The notes under the pieces were generated by a model. It did no database searches. It was not told where the DNA came from and was given only the letters and a program-made list of their open reading frames with translations. A program made the position numbers and the translations under genes. From assembly GCF_024494385.1 (NCBI RefSeq), contig NZ_JAEVLT010000005.1, positions 179,482 to 243,481 of the forward strand: a DNA stretch of 64,000 nucleotides. Direction: 5' to 3'. Shown here piece by piece: positions 16,352 to 26,132 of this stretch. This stretch comes from Bacillus sp. EB600. Its GTDB lineage: Bacteria; Bacillota; Bacilli; Bacillales; Cytobacillaceae. Position 1 is the first letter of the stretch; every line of letters starts with the position of its first letter.

Positions 16352-17161
16352 TTGGAAAATAATTCAGTTAGTCAATTGCTAGCAAAAGTAAGAGAAGCAA
16401 ATCCGCTTGTACATAACATTACCAATACGGTTGTCACTAATTTTACAGCCAACGGGATGTTAGCAATGGGTGCATCACCTGTCATGGCCTATGCTGTCGA
16501 AGAAGTTGCCGATATGGCAAGCATTGCTGGAGCGCTTGTTTTAAATATAGGCACTTTAACAAGTGCTGTCGTTGATGCAATGATCATTGCGGGGAAATCA
16601 GCAAATGCTAATGGTGTACCTGTTATCCTTGATCCAGTAGGGGCTGGAGCAACAGCATACCGTACAGAAACAGCCAAACGATTATTAAATGAAGTAAAGA
16701 TTTCTGTTTTACGGGGAAATGTCTCCGAGATTGCGAACGTAGCTGGTATTCAATCTGCAACAAAAGGAGTAGACGCCGGGCAGGTTCAAGGCAATAGGAT
16801 TGAGCTTGCTGCTGATACTGCACAAAAATTAAATACAGTAGTTGTTATTACTGGAAAAGAAGATATTGTCTCAGATGGAAAAAACACCTACATTGTCCGT
16901 AATGGGCATCCTATTCTTACAATGGTAACAGGAACAGGCTGTTTGCTATCATCCGTTATCGGGGCTTTTACAGCTGTTGAGAAGGATTTCGTAAAAGCTG
17001 CTGTAGCCGCATTAACCTATTATGGTGTAACAGCAGAATTTGCTGCCAAAAAAACAGTCGAGCAAGGACCAGGAAGCTTTCAAATTGAATTCATAAATCA
17101 ACTCTCCATCGTTTCTGAAAATGAATTGAATCAGCATGGAAATTTTGCAAAAGTAGAGTAA
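16352..17161 (+). CDS. thiM: Hydroxyethylthiazole kinase
   Basis: It phosphorylates salvaged 4-methyl-5-(2-hydroxyethyl)thiazole. The 269-residue ribokinase-like protein shows [19 protein letters not shown] near residue 17, ILDPVGAGA near residue 91 and [13 protein letters not shown] near residue 193 with the catalytic cysteine/anion hole. TTG at 16352 is chosen because GGAGG lies 7 bases upstream and the length then matches the family. The in-frame ATG at 16295 sits inside the terminator stem. First gene of the thiMDE salvage operon. Confidence 0.94.
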   Translation: MENNSVSQLLAKVREANPLVHNITNTVVTNFTANGMLAMGASPVMAYAVEEVADMASIAGALVLNIGTLTSAVVDAMIIAGKSANANGVPVILDPVGAGATAYRTETAKRLLNEVKISVLRGNVSEIANVAGIQSATKGVDAGQVQGNRIELAADTAQKLNTVVVITGKEDIVSDGKNTYIVRNGHPILTMVTGTGCLLSSVIGAFTAVEKDFVKAAVAALTYYGVTAEFAAKKTVEQGPGSFQIEFINQLSIVSENELNQHGNFAKVE

Positions 17162-17179
17162 TGAAAGGAGCCAAAAAAA

Positions 17180-17986
17180 ATGGCGGTAAACAAAGCATTA
17201 ACGATCGCAGGATCAGATAGCGGCGGCGGGGCAGGTATTCAAGCAGATTTAAAAACCTTTCAGGAGTTAGGTGTTTTTGGGATGTCAGCAATTACGGCAG
17301 TCACTGCCCAAAATACGCTGGGAGTGCAGGCAGTATATCCAATGACACCTGAAGCGGTTGTAAAACAGATGGAATCAATTGGTGATGACATAGGTGCGGA
17401 GGCATTAAAAACAGGGATGTTGTTTAATGCTGAAATCATCGAGGCTGTATCAGCAAAAATTAAAGAATATAACTGGGAAAAGGTCGTTGTTGATCCCGTT
17501 ATGATTGCCAAAGGCGGAGCGTCTTTGCTGCAAATAGAAGCAGTCACCTCCTTGAAAAAGTGCCTTTTGCCGCTATCACTTATCATTACACCGAATATCC
17601 CTGAAGCTGAGGTTTTGACAAACATGTCAATCGTGACGATGGACGATAAAAGGGAAGCAGCTAAAAAACTGCTTGATTTAGGGGTAAAGAATGTGGTGAT
17701 TAAAGGCGGCCACGACGAGGAGCCAAACCAAGCGGTTGATGTGCTGTATGATGGGAATGAATTTTCCTATTTTACAACAGAAAGAATTGTGACGAACAAT
17801 ACACATGGGACAGGCTGTACCTTTTCAGCAGCACTTACTGCAGAACTGGCAAAAGGCTCCTCGATCTATGATGCAGTAGCAACTGCCAAGAATTTTATTC
17901 AGGCAGCAATCGAAATGGATTTAAGAATTGGCTCAGGGCACGGACCAACGAATCACTGGGCATACAATCAAAAGAGGGGTAAATAA
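17180..17986 (+). CDS. thiD: Hydroxymethylpyrimidine / phosphomethylpyrimidine kinase
   Basis: It phosphorylates HMP and HMP-P to HMP-PP for thiamine phosphate synthesis. The 268-aa ribokinase-fold protein shows [19 protein letters not shown] near residue 8, [11 protein letters not shown] near residue 102 and [16 protein letters not shown] near residue 211. GAAAGGAGCC precedes the ATG, 18 bases after thiM. A PdxK-like pyridoxal kinase activity is possible in this family, but the operon points to thiamine. Confidence 0.94.
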   Translation: MAVNKALTIAGSDSGGGAGIQADLKTFQELGVFGMSAITAVTAQNTLGVQAVYPMTPEAVVKQMESIGDDIGAEALKTGMLFNAEIIEAVSAKIKEYNWEKVVVDPVMIAKGGASLLQIEAVTSLKKCLLPLSLIITPNIPEAEVLTNMSIVTMDDKREAAKKLLDLGVKNVVIKGGHDEEPNQAVDVLYDGNEFSYFTTERIVTNNTHGTGCTFSAALTAELAKGSSIYDAVATAKNFIQAAIEMDLRIGSGHGPTNHWAYNQKRGK

Positions 17987-17988
17987 CA

Positions 17989-18645
17989 GTGGCAAGAATC
18001 GATTCACAAAGATTAAGAGACGCATTAAAAGTTTATTTTATTTTTGGCAGTGTGAATTGCTTGAAAAATCCATTAGAAGTACTAGAAGAAGCGATAGAAG
18101 GCGGAATTACAATTTATCAATTTCGTGAAAAAGGTAACGGAGCACTAAATGGTGCAAAAAAATATGAATTAGCAAAAGAATTACAAGCAATTTGCCGCAA
18201 AAGTAATGTTCCGTTTATCGTAAATGATGATATCGAATTGGCGCTTGAACTTGATGCAGATGGTGTTCATATTGGCCAGGAAGATGAACAGGTTTCAGAT
18301 GTCCGCAAAAAAATCGGCGATAAAATCCTTGGGGTATCAGCCCATTCAATCGAAGAGGTAGAATTTGCAATTGACAATGGGGCTGATTACCTCGGACTAG
18401 GACCCATTTTTCCTACTTCCACAAAGGAAGATGCGAAAGCTGTTCAAGGAACAAGGCTGATCAAAGAGCTGCGGGAGAAGGGCTATGATATTCCTATCGT
18501 GGGAATAGGCGGAATTAAGGTTGAGAATGCACGGTCGGTTATGGAGGCCGGAGCAGATGGGGTCTCTGTCATTACAGCCATTAGTCATTCAGAAAATATT
18601 AAGGAAACAACAAAAAAACTAAAGGAACAAGTGCCATTCAAATAA
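17989..18645 (+). CDS. thiE: Thiamine-phosphate synthase
   Basis: It couples HMP-PP with thiazole phosphate. The 218-residue TIM barrel carries QFREKG near residue 44, [19 protein letters not shown] near residue 75 and [15 protein letters not shown] near residue 132. It starts with GTG two bases after thiD, with GAGGGG upstream. Together ThiM, ThiD and ThiE form the salvage branch; no thiC or thiG is present here. Confidence 0.95.
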   Translation: MARIDSQRLRDALKVYFIFGSVNCLKNPLEVLEEAIEGGITIYQFREKGNGALNGAKKYELAKELQAICRKSNVPFIVNDDIELALELDADGVHIGQEDEQVSDVRKKIGDKILGVSAHSIEEVEFAIDNGADYLGLGPIFPTSTKEDAKAVQGTRLIKELREKGYDIPIVGIGGIKVENARSVMEAGADGVSVITAISHSENIKETTKKLKEQVPFK

Positions 18646-18664
18646 ATAATTAATTTCCATTGAA

Positions 18665-18711
18665 AGAGGGATGTTTAAAGGGGTTAACCTTTTAAGACAT
18701 CCTTTTTTTTT
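18665..18711 (+). terminator. Terminator after thiE
   Basis: An imperfect stem (GGGATGTTTAAAGG with CCTTTTAAGACATCC) is followed by nine Ts. It also abuts the end of the convergent small membrane protein gene. Confidence 0.85.
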
Positions 18712-18715
18712 ATGG

Positions 18716-18952
18716 TTATTTGTTTGCTGAAGTTTTCGTTATTTTTTTTAATAGAAAAGTAATGATTGGTTTAAGGATTAGAAAACCTAGTAATACAAAG
18801 ATAATAAAATATTCTGCAGGTTCAAAAACTTGGAACGGGTTAAGTAAGTTAGGTAACATGTGGTCAAAACTTGTCCCCAATATCAAATCAAGCATTAAAA
18901 TTAATGAAGTTAGGGCGATTGCCAATAATATCGATACGCAAAATAGTTTCAT
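18716..18952 (-). CDS. Small membrane protein of unknown function
   Basis: This 78-residue predicted protein has two hydrophobic helices (about residues 3-27 and 46-67) and a lysine-rich C-terminus, so it is probably membrane inserted with a cytoplasmic tail. GAAGGTG lies about 13 bases before the ATG. It is convergent with thiE and divergent from the gerA-type operon. I do not recognise a family. The coding call rests on the RBS, hydrophobic pattern and position between a terminator and a promoter region. Confidence 0.6.
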   Translation of the reverse strand: MKLFCVSILLAIALTSLILMLDLILGTSFDHMLPNLLNPFQVFEPAEYFIIFVLLGFLILKPIITFLLKKITKTSANK

Positions 18953-19098
18953 GGCTTTACGGCTTCACCTTCATGCGTTTTATCTTTTATATTTCCGCAC
19001 CAGTTTATTTCTATACTAGACCTTCTAAGATAACACATTGTAATAGCACATTATTGATAAATAGGTTGAAGATGAATGAATTGCAGCAAACTTGAAAA

Positions 19099-20739
19099 AT
19101 GAAATTTCTGGATAAAAGAAAAAGTTTTGGTAACGATAAGCATAACTTAATTTCCTTAAGTGAGGCGGGGACTGTGTCGATTTTGTCGAGATTGAATAAG
19201 AAACAAAAAGCTAAGCAAAATGATAATTTCCGGCAGAATCAAGATCCGAACGAGCCATCAAAATTGCTGATCCTTCCGAAGTATAAAGACAATTTAAACC
19301 GGATCCAATCGGAACTTGGAAATAGCGGTGATGTAGCCCTTCGTGAATTTCATCTTGGTCCTGTAAAAGGAATTGTGATCTACATCGATGGCTTGGCGAA
19401 TAATACCATGATCAGTGACTTTTTTTTAGAAATAGTGGTGAAAGAAGAGGACAAGACCCACGAAAACGTTTTCCAATATATGGTTGAAAAAGCAACTGGT
19501 ATGGGAAATTTAGAGGTCATAAAGGATTGGAACGCAGTTTATGATTCATTGCTCTCAGGTAATACGCTAATCTTTATGGATGGCTTTGTTGAAGCGATAA
19601 GTGTAGAAACAAAAGGTTGGGAAAAGCGGGCCATTAGCGAACCAACGACCCAATTAGCGATCCGGGGGCCGAAGGATTCGTTTACTGAATCACTGCGGAC
19701 CAATACAGCATTAATCAGAAGGCGGATTAAAAGTCCTAATTTGTGGCTGGAGTCGATGAAAATCGGAAAGGTAACGCAAACGGATGTTGGAATCATGTAT
19801 ATTAAGGGCATTGCCGAAGACAAGATTGTCGACGAAGTAAAAACAAGGTTAAAGCGGATTGATATGGATGGTATTCTTGAATCAGGATTCATTGAGCAGT
19901 GCATCGAAGATCAAACGCTGACCACCTTTCCTACCACCTTTTCGTCGGAAAGACCGGATGTAGTGACTTCGCAGATTCTTGAGGGGCGGGTTGCCATCAT
20001 TGTGGATGGCACTCCATTTGTCATAACGACACCTACTGTGTTTATTCAATTTTTTCAATCACCCGATGATTACTATTTTCGCTATGATATCACATCAGGC
20101 CTTCGTTTATTAAGGATATTATCCTTTTTTACCTCTCTGGTAGGGCCTGCATTATACATAGCAGCGACCACCTTTCATCAAGAAATGATGCCAACTCCGA
20201 TGGCCATAGCGATTGCAGCACAAAGAGAAAATGTTCCGTTTCCTGCCTTTGTCGAGGCATTAATCATGGAAGTAACCTTTGAAATATTAAGGGAAGCCGG
20301 AATAAGGCTCCCAAGGGCAGTCGGTCAAGCCGTTTCGATTGTTGGTGCTCTTGTCATCGGTCAGGCAGCTGTCCAGGCAGGTGTTGTTTCGCCAGTCATG
20401 GTTATTGTTGTTTCAATGACCGCGATCGCTAACTTTGCAACTCCATCTTTTGCAATGGCGATTTCCTCTCGGTTGATCCGTTTCTTTCTTATGGGGCTTG
20501 CAACATTTTTAGGCTTTTTTGGAATTACGTTAGGGCTGCTTGTTATGTTTATTCATTTATGTTCTTTGCGCTCGTTCGGGGTTCCCTATATGTCTCCGTT
20601 AGCACCTTTTAATCTTAAGTATCAGCAGGATACGATTTTCCGCTTTCCAATTTATATGATAAAAGAACGGCCTCCATTAATGACCGAAGGCAACGTGACA
20701 AGAGCTGGGAATAATCAAAAACCAGGACCGCCAAAGTAA
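19099..20739 (+). CDS. gerAA: Spore germination receptor subunit A (GerA family)
   Basis: This 546-residue germinant receptor A subunit sits in the spore inner membrane. A large N-terminal hydrophilic domain (to about residue 310) is followed by several membrane helices in the C-terminal half. The family signature TPMAIAIAAQRENVPFPAFV lies near residue 365, and EILREAGIRLPRAVGQAVS follows near residue 394. A stop lies two codons upstream of ATG 19099, so this is the earliest ATG start; no strong RBS is visible. The symbol is by class; the germinant is unknown. Confidence 0.93.
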   Translation: MKFLDKRKSFGNDKHNLISLSEAGTVSILSRLNKKQKAKQNDNFRQNQDPNEPSKLLILPKYKDNLNRIQSELGNSGDVALREFHLGPVKGIVIYIDGLANNTMISDFFLEIVVKEEDKTHENVFQYMVEKATGMGNLEVIKDWNAVYDSLLSGNTLIFMDGFVEAISVETKGWEKRAISEPTTQLAIRGPKDSFTESLRTNTALIRRRIKSPNLWLESMKIGKVTQTDVGIMYIKGIAEDKIVDEVKTRLKRIDMDGILESGFIEQCIEDQTLTTFPTTFSSERPDVVTSQILEGRVAIIVDGTPFVITTPTVFIQFFQSPDDYYFRYDITSGLRLLRILSFFTSLVGPALYIAATTFHQEMMPTPMAIAIAAQRENVPFPAFVEALIMEVTFEILREAGIRLPRAVGQAVSIVGALVIGQAAVQAGVVSPVMVIVVSMTAIANFATPSFAMAISSRLIRFFLMGLATFLGFFGITLGLLVMFIHLCSLRSFGVPYMSPLAPFNLKYQQDTIFRFPIYMIKERPPLMTEGNVTRAGNNQKPGPPK

Positions 20740-20777
20740 CCGGAAAATTAATTTGCTTCCAAAAAAGGTGATCAGCG

Positions 20778-21986
20778 ATGAAAAAAAAAAGCATAATCTT
20801 TTTAGTGATTGTTTTAACAATTCCCATGCTTGAGGGATGTTGGAACCAGGAGGAATTAACGGATTTGGCATTCGTGACGGCGTTAGGGATTGACAAAGCT
20901 GAACATAATCAGGGTTATACGCTCACGTTTCAAATTGTAAATCCCGGAAATGTTGCATCCCCTTTAGCGGGAGGGGGTCAAGGTTCTCCAGTCGCTATTT
21001 ATAAGAGTACTGGGAGAAACGTATTTGAGGCTGCACGGAAGGCTACAAAAGAACTTTCAAGACGGATTTACTTTCCACACCTGAGTGCACTTGTCATCAG
21101 CGAACAGGTTGCGAGAGATGGGATATACGATCTACTCGACATTCTCGACCGGGATCCGGGGTTTCGAACAACATCCCAAATTTTTATTGCGAAGCATATG
21201 AGTGCAGAAAGTGTCGTCTCAACCTTGACAATTCTTGATAAAATCCCTGTTAATAAACTCGTCAAAGCGATGGATGTAACTGAAACAATGCTAGGCGAAA
21301 ATACAAAAATTACAATTGATGATTTGCTTAAGAGTATGGTTAGTAGTGGCCAAGAGCCTATTGCTAATGGAGTTACGCTTATCGGTAATAAGAAAATGGG
21401 AAAAAAAATGAGTAATATTGCCTCAGATATGCCTGAAGTGATTATCAAGATTGATGGGTTAGCGATTTTTAGAGGTGGAAAAATGATAGGCTGGATTAAG
21501 GGAAATAGGGCCAGGGGGATCGTATGGGTCATGAATAAAGTGAAAGGTACGGATGTTTTTGTTGATTGGCAGGGGAAAAAGCAAGCGATCGGTGCGACCA
21601 TTAGAAGATCGAAAGTAAATGTATCGGCTGCCATGAAAAATGGGAAACCTTTCATCCAAGTAGCGATTAAAGCAGAAGGGGATATCGAACAGGTAAATGG
21701 AGCAGTGGATATTACAAACCCAGCCATAATTAAAAAAATAGAGGAAAAGCTTGAGCAGGAAATCAAAAAAGAAGTTAGCCAGTCAATCCGAACGGCTCAA
21801 TCCAAAAAAAGTGATATTTTCGGGTTCGGTGACAAGATTCACAAAACTTATCCAAAAAGGTGGAAAAAATGGAAGGGGAATTGGGATGAGCAATTTGCTG
21901 CTTTGGAGGTTTCCGTTAAAGCCGATGCTTATCTTCGACGACATGGCATTCGCAATAACCCATTTTGGTTGAATCTAAACCGGTGA
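20778..21986 (+). CDS. gerAC: Spore germination receptor lipoprotein, Ger(x)C family
   Basis: The C subunit of the receptor has 402 residues. It has a signal peptide with lipobox LEGC (Cys21) followed by WNQEELTD, which is characteristic (CWxxxE). The FTALGIDK-like FVTALGIDKAE segment near residue 32 and RRIYFPHLSALVISEQVAR near residue 93 are family features. It lies 38 bases after the A gene, with AAAAGGTGATC upstream of the ATG. It should be diacylglycerylated by Lgt and placed on the outer face of the spore inner membrane. Confidence 0.93.
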   Translation: MKKKSIIFLVIVLTIPMLEGCWNQEELTDLAFVTALGIDKAEHNQGYTLTFQIVNPGNVASPLAGGGQGSPVAIYKSTGRNVFEAARKATKELSRRIYFPHLSALVISEQVARDGIYDLLDILDRDPGFRTTSQIFIAKHMSAESVVSTLTILDKIPVNKLVKAMDVTETMLGENTKITIDDLLKSMVSSGQEPIANGVTLIGNKKMGKKMSNIASDMPEVIIKIDGLAIFRGGKMIGWIKGNRARGIVWVMNKVKGTDVFVDWQGKKQAIGATIRRSKVNVSAAMKNGKPFIQVAIKAEGDIEQVNGAVDITNPAIIKKIEEKLEQEIKKEVSQSIRTAQSKKSDIFGFGDKIHKTYPKRWKKWKGNWDEQFAALEVSVKADAYLRRHGIRNNPFWLNLNR

Positions 21987-22011
21987 CAGTTGGCTAGGGA
22001 AGTGAGTAAAA

Positions 22012-23127
22012 ATGAATAAAGTAAAGATTAATGCTTTTCAATTATTTGTCCTCGTTTTTTTATTTGAAATGGGCAGTTCTATTCTGGTCGGGCTTGGATC
22101 ACATGCCCGGCAGGATGCATGGATTGCAATGCTGCTGGGAATGGCAGGGGGATTAGTACTTTTTTTGATCTATCACCGCTTATTTTCTTATTATCCGGAC
22201 CTTCTTTTGACAAGTTATGCTCAAAAAATTACCGGGAAATGGGTTGGGCGGATAATTGGATTCCTTTATATCATTTATTTTATTTATATTGCGGCGAGGG
22301 TTTTACGTGCTTTTGGGGAGCTGTTAACTTCGACAATTTATACGTTAACTCCTCAGTTCGTTGTCATAACATTGATGATACTGACAATCCTTTATGCGAT
22401 TTATAAAGGAATTGAAGTTTTGGCACGATTAGGGGAATTGCTTTTCTTCCTTGTTTACTTTATGGCGATTGCCGGCGGGCTGTTAATGGTCTTTTCAGGA
22501 TTAATCCAGTTAGATAACCTGAAACCGATACTTGAATATGGAATCATGCCGGTTCTGAAGGTTTCATTAACCCAAACAATCAATTTTCCGTTTGGAGAAA
22601 TGGTTGTGTTTACCATGATCCTTCCGTGCTTAAATGAACCGAAAAAAGCAAAAAAAATTTGCCTGCTTGCGATGTTCTTAAGTGGACTCAATATTACGAT
22701 TACATTTATCATTGATATAGCGACTTTAGGGGTCGATTTATTTATACGGTCTCCTTTCCCATTATTAACTGCAATCGAAAAAATACAACTTTTAAATTTT
22801 ATAGAACGGCTGGATGTTTTATTTATGCTCTATCTTACGATCGGCAGTTTTATGAAAATCGCCATTTACTATTACGTCGCCGTGGTTGGGACAGCAGATT
22901 TATTTAAGTTTAGCAAACCTAGTAAAATTATATTTCCTATTGGACTGTTAATCCTATTTGCATCAGGTGCAATTTCTTCCAATTATTCTGAAGATATAAA
23001 AGAAGGCCTTGAAGTAGTCCCTATTTATTTACACTGGCCCTTTCAAATTATTATTCCAGGATGGCTGCTAATTGTGGCCATTTTTAAGAACAAAGGGAAA
23101 AATTCGCAAGTAGAGAAAAATCTTTAA
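22012..23127 (+). CDS. gerAB: Spore germination receptor permease subunit B (GerAB family)
   Basis: This 371-aa APC-superfamily integral membrane protein has about ten helices and is the likely germinant-binding subunit. The N-terminus INAFQLFVLVFLFEMGSSIL is typical. The conserved segment FPFGEMVVFTMILP lies near residue 193. The gene order A-C-B differs from the A-B-C order of B. subtilis gerA but is common in bacilli. It lies 25 bases after the C gene. Confidence 0.93.
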   Translation: MNKVKINAFQLFVLVFLFEMGSSILVGLGSHARQDAWIAMLLGMAGGLVLFLIYHRLFSYYPDLLLTSYAQKITGKWVGRIIGFLYIIYFIYIAARVLRAFGELLTSTIYTLTPQFVVITLMILTILYAIYKGIEVLARLGELLFFLVYFMAIAGGLLMVFSGLIQLDNLKPILEYGIMPVLKVSLTQTINFPFGEMVVFTMILPCLNEPKKAKKICLLAMFLSGLNITITFIIDIATLGVDLFIRSPFPLLTAIEKIQLLNFIERLDVLFMLYLTIGSFMKIAIYYYVAVVGTADLFKFSKPSKIIFPIGLLILFASGAISSNYSEDIKEGLEVVPIYLHWPFQIIIPGWLLIVAIFKNKGKNSQVEKNL

Positions 23128-23195
23128 TTTATTTGTTTTTGATTTTTAAAAATAAGAAAACGGCAGCATTTTTACATCCCGCCGATTTTTTTATC

Positions 23196-24470
23196 TCATT
23201 TTTGCTCTGCAAGGACATTATTTTTAATGGGAAGACCAATGATGACGGTTGTTCCTTCCTTGGGTTCACTGTCAAAATGAATTGTACCGTGGTGGGATTC
23301 AACGATTTTAAAGCTTACGGTCAGACCTAAGCCTGTTCCTTTTTCCTTGGATGAATAAAATGGCTCACCAAGTCTTTCTAGAAGTTCATCAGAAATACCC
23401 TCACCATTATCTTTTATAGAAATGATGACCCGATCACTTTCTGCTTTTTGCAGAAATATTTCGACCGTATTCCCAGCGGATGATGCTTCAATCGCATTTT
23501 TGATCACATTAATAAACAACTGCTTCAGTTGATTTGGCTCGCATTCGGACCAAACTTCTTTTTCAGAGGAATGATAGTTAATCCTAATATTATACATACT
23601 TGCTTCTGTGCCTAATAAGGAAATAACATCTAGTAGAATCTTTTCAATATTTGCTTTTTCAAATCTCAAATGCTGTGGCTTTGCCAAAAGCAAGAGTTCT
23701 CCGACGATGTGATTAATTCGATTTAATTCATCAAGCATGATTTGATAGTAAGTTTGATGCTGGGTATCGTCCTTTTGAAGAAGCTGGACAAATCCTTTTA
23801 AAGATGTAAGCGGGTTTCTTATTTCATGGGCTACACTTGCAGAAAGTTCGCCAACTACTGAAAGCTTTTCTGTTCTTCTTAGCTGCTCCTCCGCTTGACG
23901 CAATGTGGTAATGTCCCGCCCGATAATCACTAAGCCCTGCCTGCTGCCATCATCGTTAAAAAGAGGTACCTTAATCGTATCAAATGTCTTAACAGTACCA
24001 TCTGGGAGAGGTACAACTTCCTCAACACGGGTTATCTTCCGATTATTCCAAGTTTCCTCGTCCGACTTTTCACAGTACCGTAATGCATCTGAGTAGAACT
24101 CTGTATATTGGGCTAATTCAGAGTCTCTTTTTCCCCTATAGTCCACATTTTCGAGTTGGAATAATCTTAGGCCAAATTCATTGGCTTTAATCCATCTTCC
24201 TTTTCCATCCTTAAAATTTACAAAATCAACCATTGTATTGATTAAGGTGGACAATCTATTTTCCTCTTCCTTAGATGTAGTTAGTTCCTCAGATTTTTTG
24301 ATCAAAGAATAGAAAAATCCACAAGAAACAACCACGTATAGGGCTTCTTTTAACCGCTCAATAACAAATCTAAATGAAGAAGGGACAAACTGCTGAACAA
24401 GATAATTTGACCCAAAAATCCATATTAAACTAGTGACTAAAAAAAGAATAACTAGTTTTTTCTTTTGCAT
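23196..24470 (-). CDS. Membrane PAS-domain sensor histidine kinase (sporulation-kinase-like)
   Basis: The 424-residue protein has two N-terminal hydrophobic segments (about residues 7-25 and 43-60). A PAS/PAC domain follows at about 80-200 (FVNFKDGKGRWIKANEFGL near residue 88, GLVIIGRDIT near residue 178). The HisKA domain has phospho-acceptor H in SVAHEIRNPLTSLKGFVQLL near residue 213, and the C-terminal HATPase has NVIKNAIEAS (N box) and EKGTGLGLTVS (G2 box). No response regulator is adjacent, as expected for an orphan phosphorelay kinase of the KinA/KinE type. GAGGAATT precedes the ATG. Confidence 0.88.
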   Translation of the reverse strand: MQKKKLVILFLVTSLIWIFGSNYLVQQFVPSSFRFVIERLKEALYVVVSCGFFYSLIKKSEELTTSKEEENRLSTLINTMVDFVNFKDGKGRWIKANEFGLRLFQLENVDYRGKRDSELAQYTEFYSDALRYCEKSDEETWNNRKITRVEEVVPLPDGTVKTFDTIKVPLFNDDGSRQGLVIIGRDITTLRQAEEQLRRTEKLSVVGELSASVAHEIRNPLTSLKGFVQLLQKDDTQHQTYYQIMLDELNRINHIVGELLLLAKPQHLRFEKANIEKILLDVISLLGTEASMYNIRINYHSSEKEVWSECEPNQLKQLFINVIKNAIEASSAGNTVEIFLQKAESDRVIISIKDNGEGISDELLERLGEPFYSSKEKGTGLGLTVSFKIVESHHGTIHFDSEPKEGTTVIIGLPIKNNVLAEQK

Positions 24471-24614
24471 GTTTTTAATTCCTCATTTAAGTTATAGTTT
24501 ATTTCTAAAAAAATTCCATTTTCAATATTACAGGATTTCGGGCTGGATTGGAATGCTAGTTTTATGGAAATAGAAAGGAAATTATCAAAAATGAAGGAGA
24601 CCAATTCTAAAATA

Positions 24615-24646
24615 AAAATCGCCTCTGTATACAAAGAGGCGATTTT
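24615..24646. terminator. Intrinsic terminator-like hairpin
   Basis: AAAATCGCCTCT (24615-24626) and AGAGGCGATTTT (24635-24646) form a perfect 12-bp stem with an 8-base loop. It lies between the kinase gene and the composite repeat, and on the minus strand it would end the acetyltransferase transcript. Confidence 0.8.
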
Positions 24647-24710
24647 CTAACTGTTAAGGAAATTCTAAAAGAATAACCTGTTGCTAACTTTGAATGAAGG
24701 TAATCAACAT

Positions 24711-24960
24711 CCAGCTCCAGCGCCCAGTGACTAATGTACTTCGCCCACCTCCCTACGATAGGTCAAGCACGAATGCGCTAACGCTCTTCGTGTTTCCTTT
24801 ATCCCGTATTAACGGGCAGTAGATTCTCAACTGCCCGTAAATACCCGATTGGCTCAACTAACAATCAGCGAATAAAACACTCGCTGATTGAAGTTTCACC
24901 TTATCTCAGTCGGTGTGCTCCAGTCCATACATCGCTAAACGGGCGCTTGCGCTTTTGCTC
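24711..24960. repeat. Composite intergenic repeat (outer element) with a nested structured module
   Basis: The segment begins CCAGCTCCAGCGCCC and ends CGGGCGCTTGCGCTTTTGC. AGCGCCC at 24719-24725 is complementary to GGGCGCT at 24941-24947. This border pair looks to me like a widespread Bacillaceae intergenic repeat (remembered, not checked). Inside it lies a CACGAA/TTCGTG stem and the 108-bp module described separately. No gene is seen within it. It separates the acetyltransferase gene from its probable terminator at 24615-24646. Confidence 0.7.
24797..24904. repeat. Structured repeat module, copy A
   Basis: It runs from CTTTATCCCGTATTAAC to GAAGTTTCACCTTAT. Stem 1 is ACGGGCAGT (24812-24820) with ACTGCCCGT (24830-24838). 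Stem 2 is CAATCAGCGA (24862-24871) with TCGCTGATTG (24881-24890). A second copy occurs at 63668-63784 with the same borders but a different stem-2 sequence that still pairs perfectly. Confidence 0.85.
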
Positions 24961-24968
24961 CTATCTAT

Positions 24969-25472
24969 TTACTTAACTCTTTTTCCGAGAATAATCAAAT
25001 CCCGCTCAATACCATCCAATTCAGCAACGTTTGGCAGATGCGCCCATTTCTCAAAGCCAAAGTGGGAAAAGAGCTTTAAGCTTGGCTCATTATGGCCAAA
25101 AATAAATCCAAGTAAGGTTTTAATATGTAGTTTAGGGCAGGCATCGATTGCTGTTTGCATAAAATATTTTCCTAGCTTTCTTCCTCTTAGGTCCTGGTGG
25201 ATATAAATGCTGACTTCTGTCGTAGCTTGATAGGCCGGTCTGCCATAAAACGATTGAAAGCTTAACCACCCGCATATTTTCCCTTGTGATTCGACTACCC
25301 ATAATGGTCTTGATGAAGGTGAATGATCCTCGAACCACTTCTCTCTGCTTTCAACAGAAACAGGTTCAGTATCTGCTGTGACCATCCTGCTAGGAATCGT
25401 TGAATTATAAATTTCGACAATCGCTGGCAAATCACTCCGTTCGGCGTCTCTGATTATGAAATCTTCAAACAT
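24969..25472 (-). CDS. GNAT acetyltransferase, phosphinothricin acetyltransferase-like
   Basis: This 167-residue GNAT-fold protein resembles the Pat/YwnH group, which N-acetylates amino acid analogues such as phosphinothricin or methionine sulfone. It begins with IRDAERSDLPAIVEIYNSTI. The acetyl-CoA loop motif is DLRGRKLGKYFM near residue 97, and the C-terminal signature NEPSLKLFSHFGFEKW lies near residue 128. ATG 25472 follows GAGGTGACAGCC; an upstream in-frame GTG lies inside that RBS. It appears monocistronic, and its terminator lies beyond the composite repeat. Confidence 0.88.
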   Translation of the reverse strand: MFEDFIIRDAERSDLPAIVEIYNSTIPSRMVTADTEPVSVESREKWFEDHSPSSRPLWVVESQGKICGWLSFQSFYGRPAYQATTEVSIYIHQDLRGRKLGKYFMQTAIDACPKLHIKTLLGFIFGHNEPSLKLFSHFGFEKWAHLPNVAELDGIERDLIILGKRVK

Positions 25473-25673
25473 GGCTGTCACCTCTATATTTTCTTGGTAT
25501 AATATTCTTTCATGTTAACTTTCCTTACATAAAAAATCAATATCCTGGTAAAACTTTTAAAAAAACAATCCGGAATTTCCTGAAGAATAAAATGATTTTC
25601 ACCTACCTATTTAGATACTTGAAGGAAATTAATAGAGTAACAGCGAAAGCAAATATAAGGGGGTGATATAGGA

Positions 25674-26132
25674 TTGTATAAAAATTTAATTGGGAAACAC
25701 TCAACCAAGATAAAAAACAGCGTTGAAAGAGGTGCAGTAAAAAAGTTTGCCGAGGCCATTGGTGACCTTCATTCGATTTATATTGATGAGGAGGTTGGCA
25801 AAAACTCAAGGTATCATCGCAATATTGCTCCACCAACTTTTCCACAGGTTTTTGATTATGGAGTTATCGAGGGGTTAAACCTACCTGCTAAAGGATTGAT
25901 TCACGGGGAGCAAATCTTTCATTATAGAAGACCTTTATTGGTAGGGGAGGATCTATTTTGTTATTCTGTGCTTAAAAATTACCTGGAGAAGAAAAGCAGC
26001 AAGGGTACGATGGGGATCCTTGTGATTGAGAACTATGGTGAAGACATAGAGGGTAACCCGATTTTCTTTTCACAAATGACAATTATCATAACGGAAGCCG
26101 TTAGGCAGGTGATGAGCTTTGAAAGCACTTAA
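25674..26132 (+). CDS. FAS1-like / MaoC N-terminal dehydratase subunit
   Basis: This 152-aa hot-dog protein corresponds to the N-terminal, usually non-catalytic MaoC-like half of (R)-specific hydratases. It contains a GDLHSIYIDEEVG segment near residue 31 and APPTFPQV near residue 54. TTG at 25674 follows AAGGGGGTGA. It overlaps the next gene by 14 bases, so the two products probably form a heterodimer, as in HadAB-type dehydratases. The substrate is likely a 3-hydroxyacyl-CoA or a branched analogue. Confidence 0.82.
   Translation: MYKNLIGKHSTKIKNSVERGAVKKFAEAIGDLHSIYIDEEVGKNSRYHRNIAPPTFPQVFDYGVIEGLNLPAKGLIHGEQIFHYRRPLLVGEDLFCYSVLKNYLEKKSSKGTMGILVIENYGEDIEGNPIFFSQMTIIITEAVRQVMSFEST

Noticed and set aside
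23161..23195. Short CGGC/GCCG hairpin followed by Ts after gerAB
   Set aside because: The stem is only about four base pairs, so I cannot call it a terminator.
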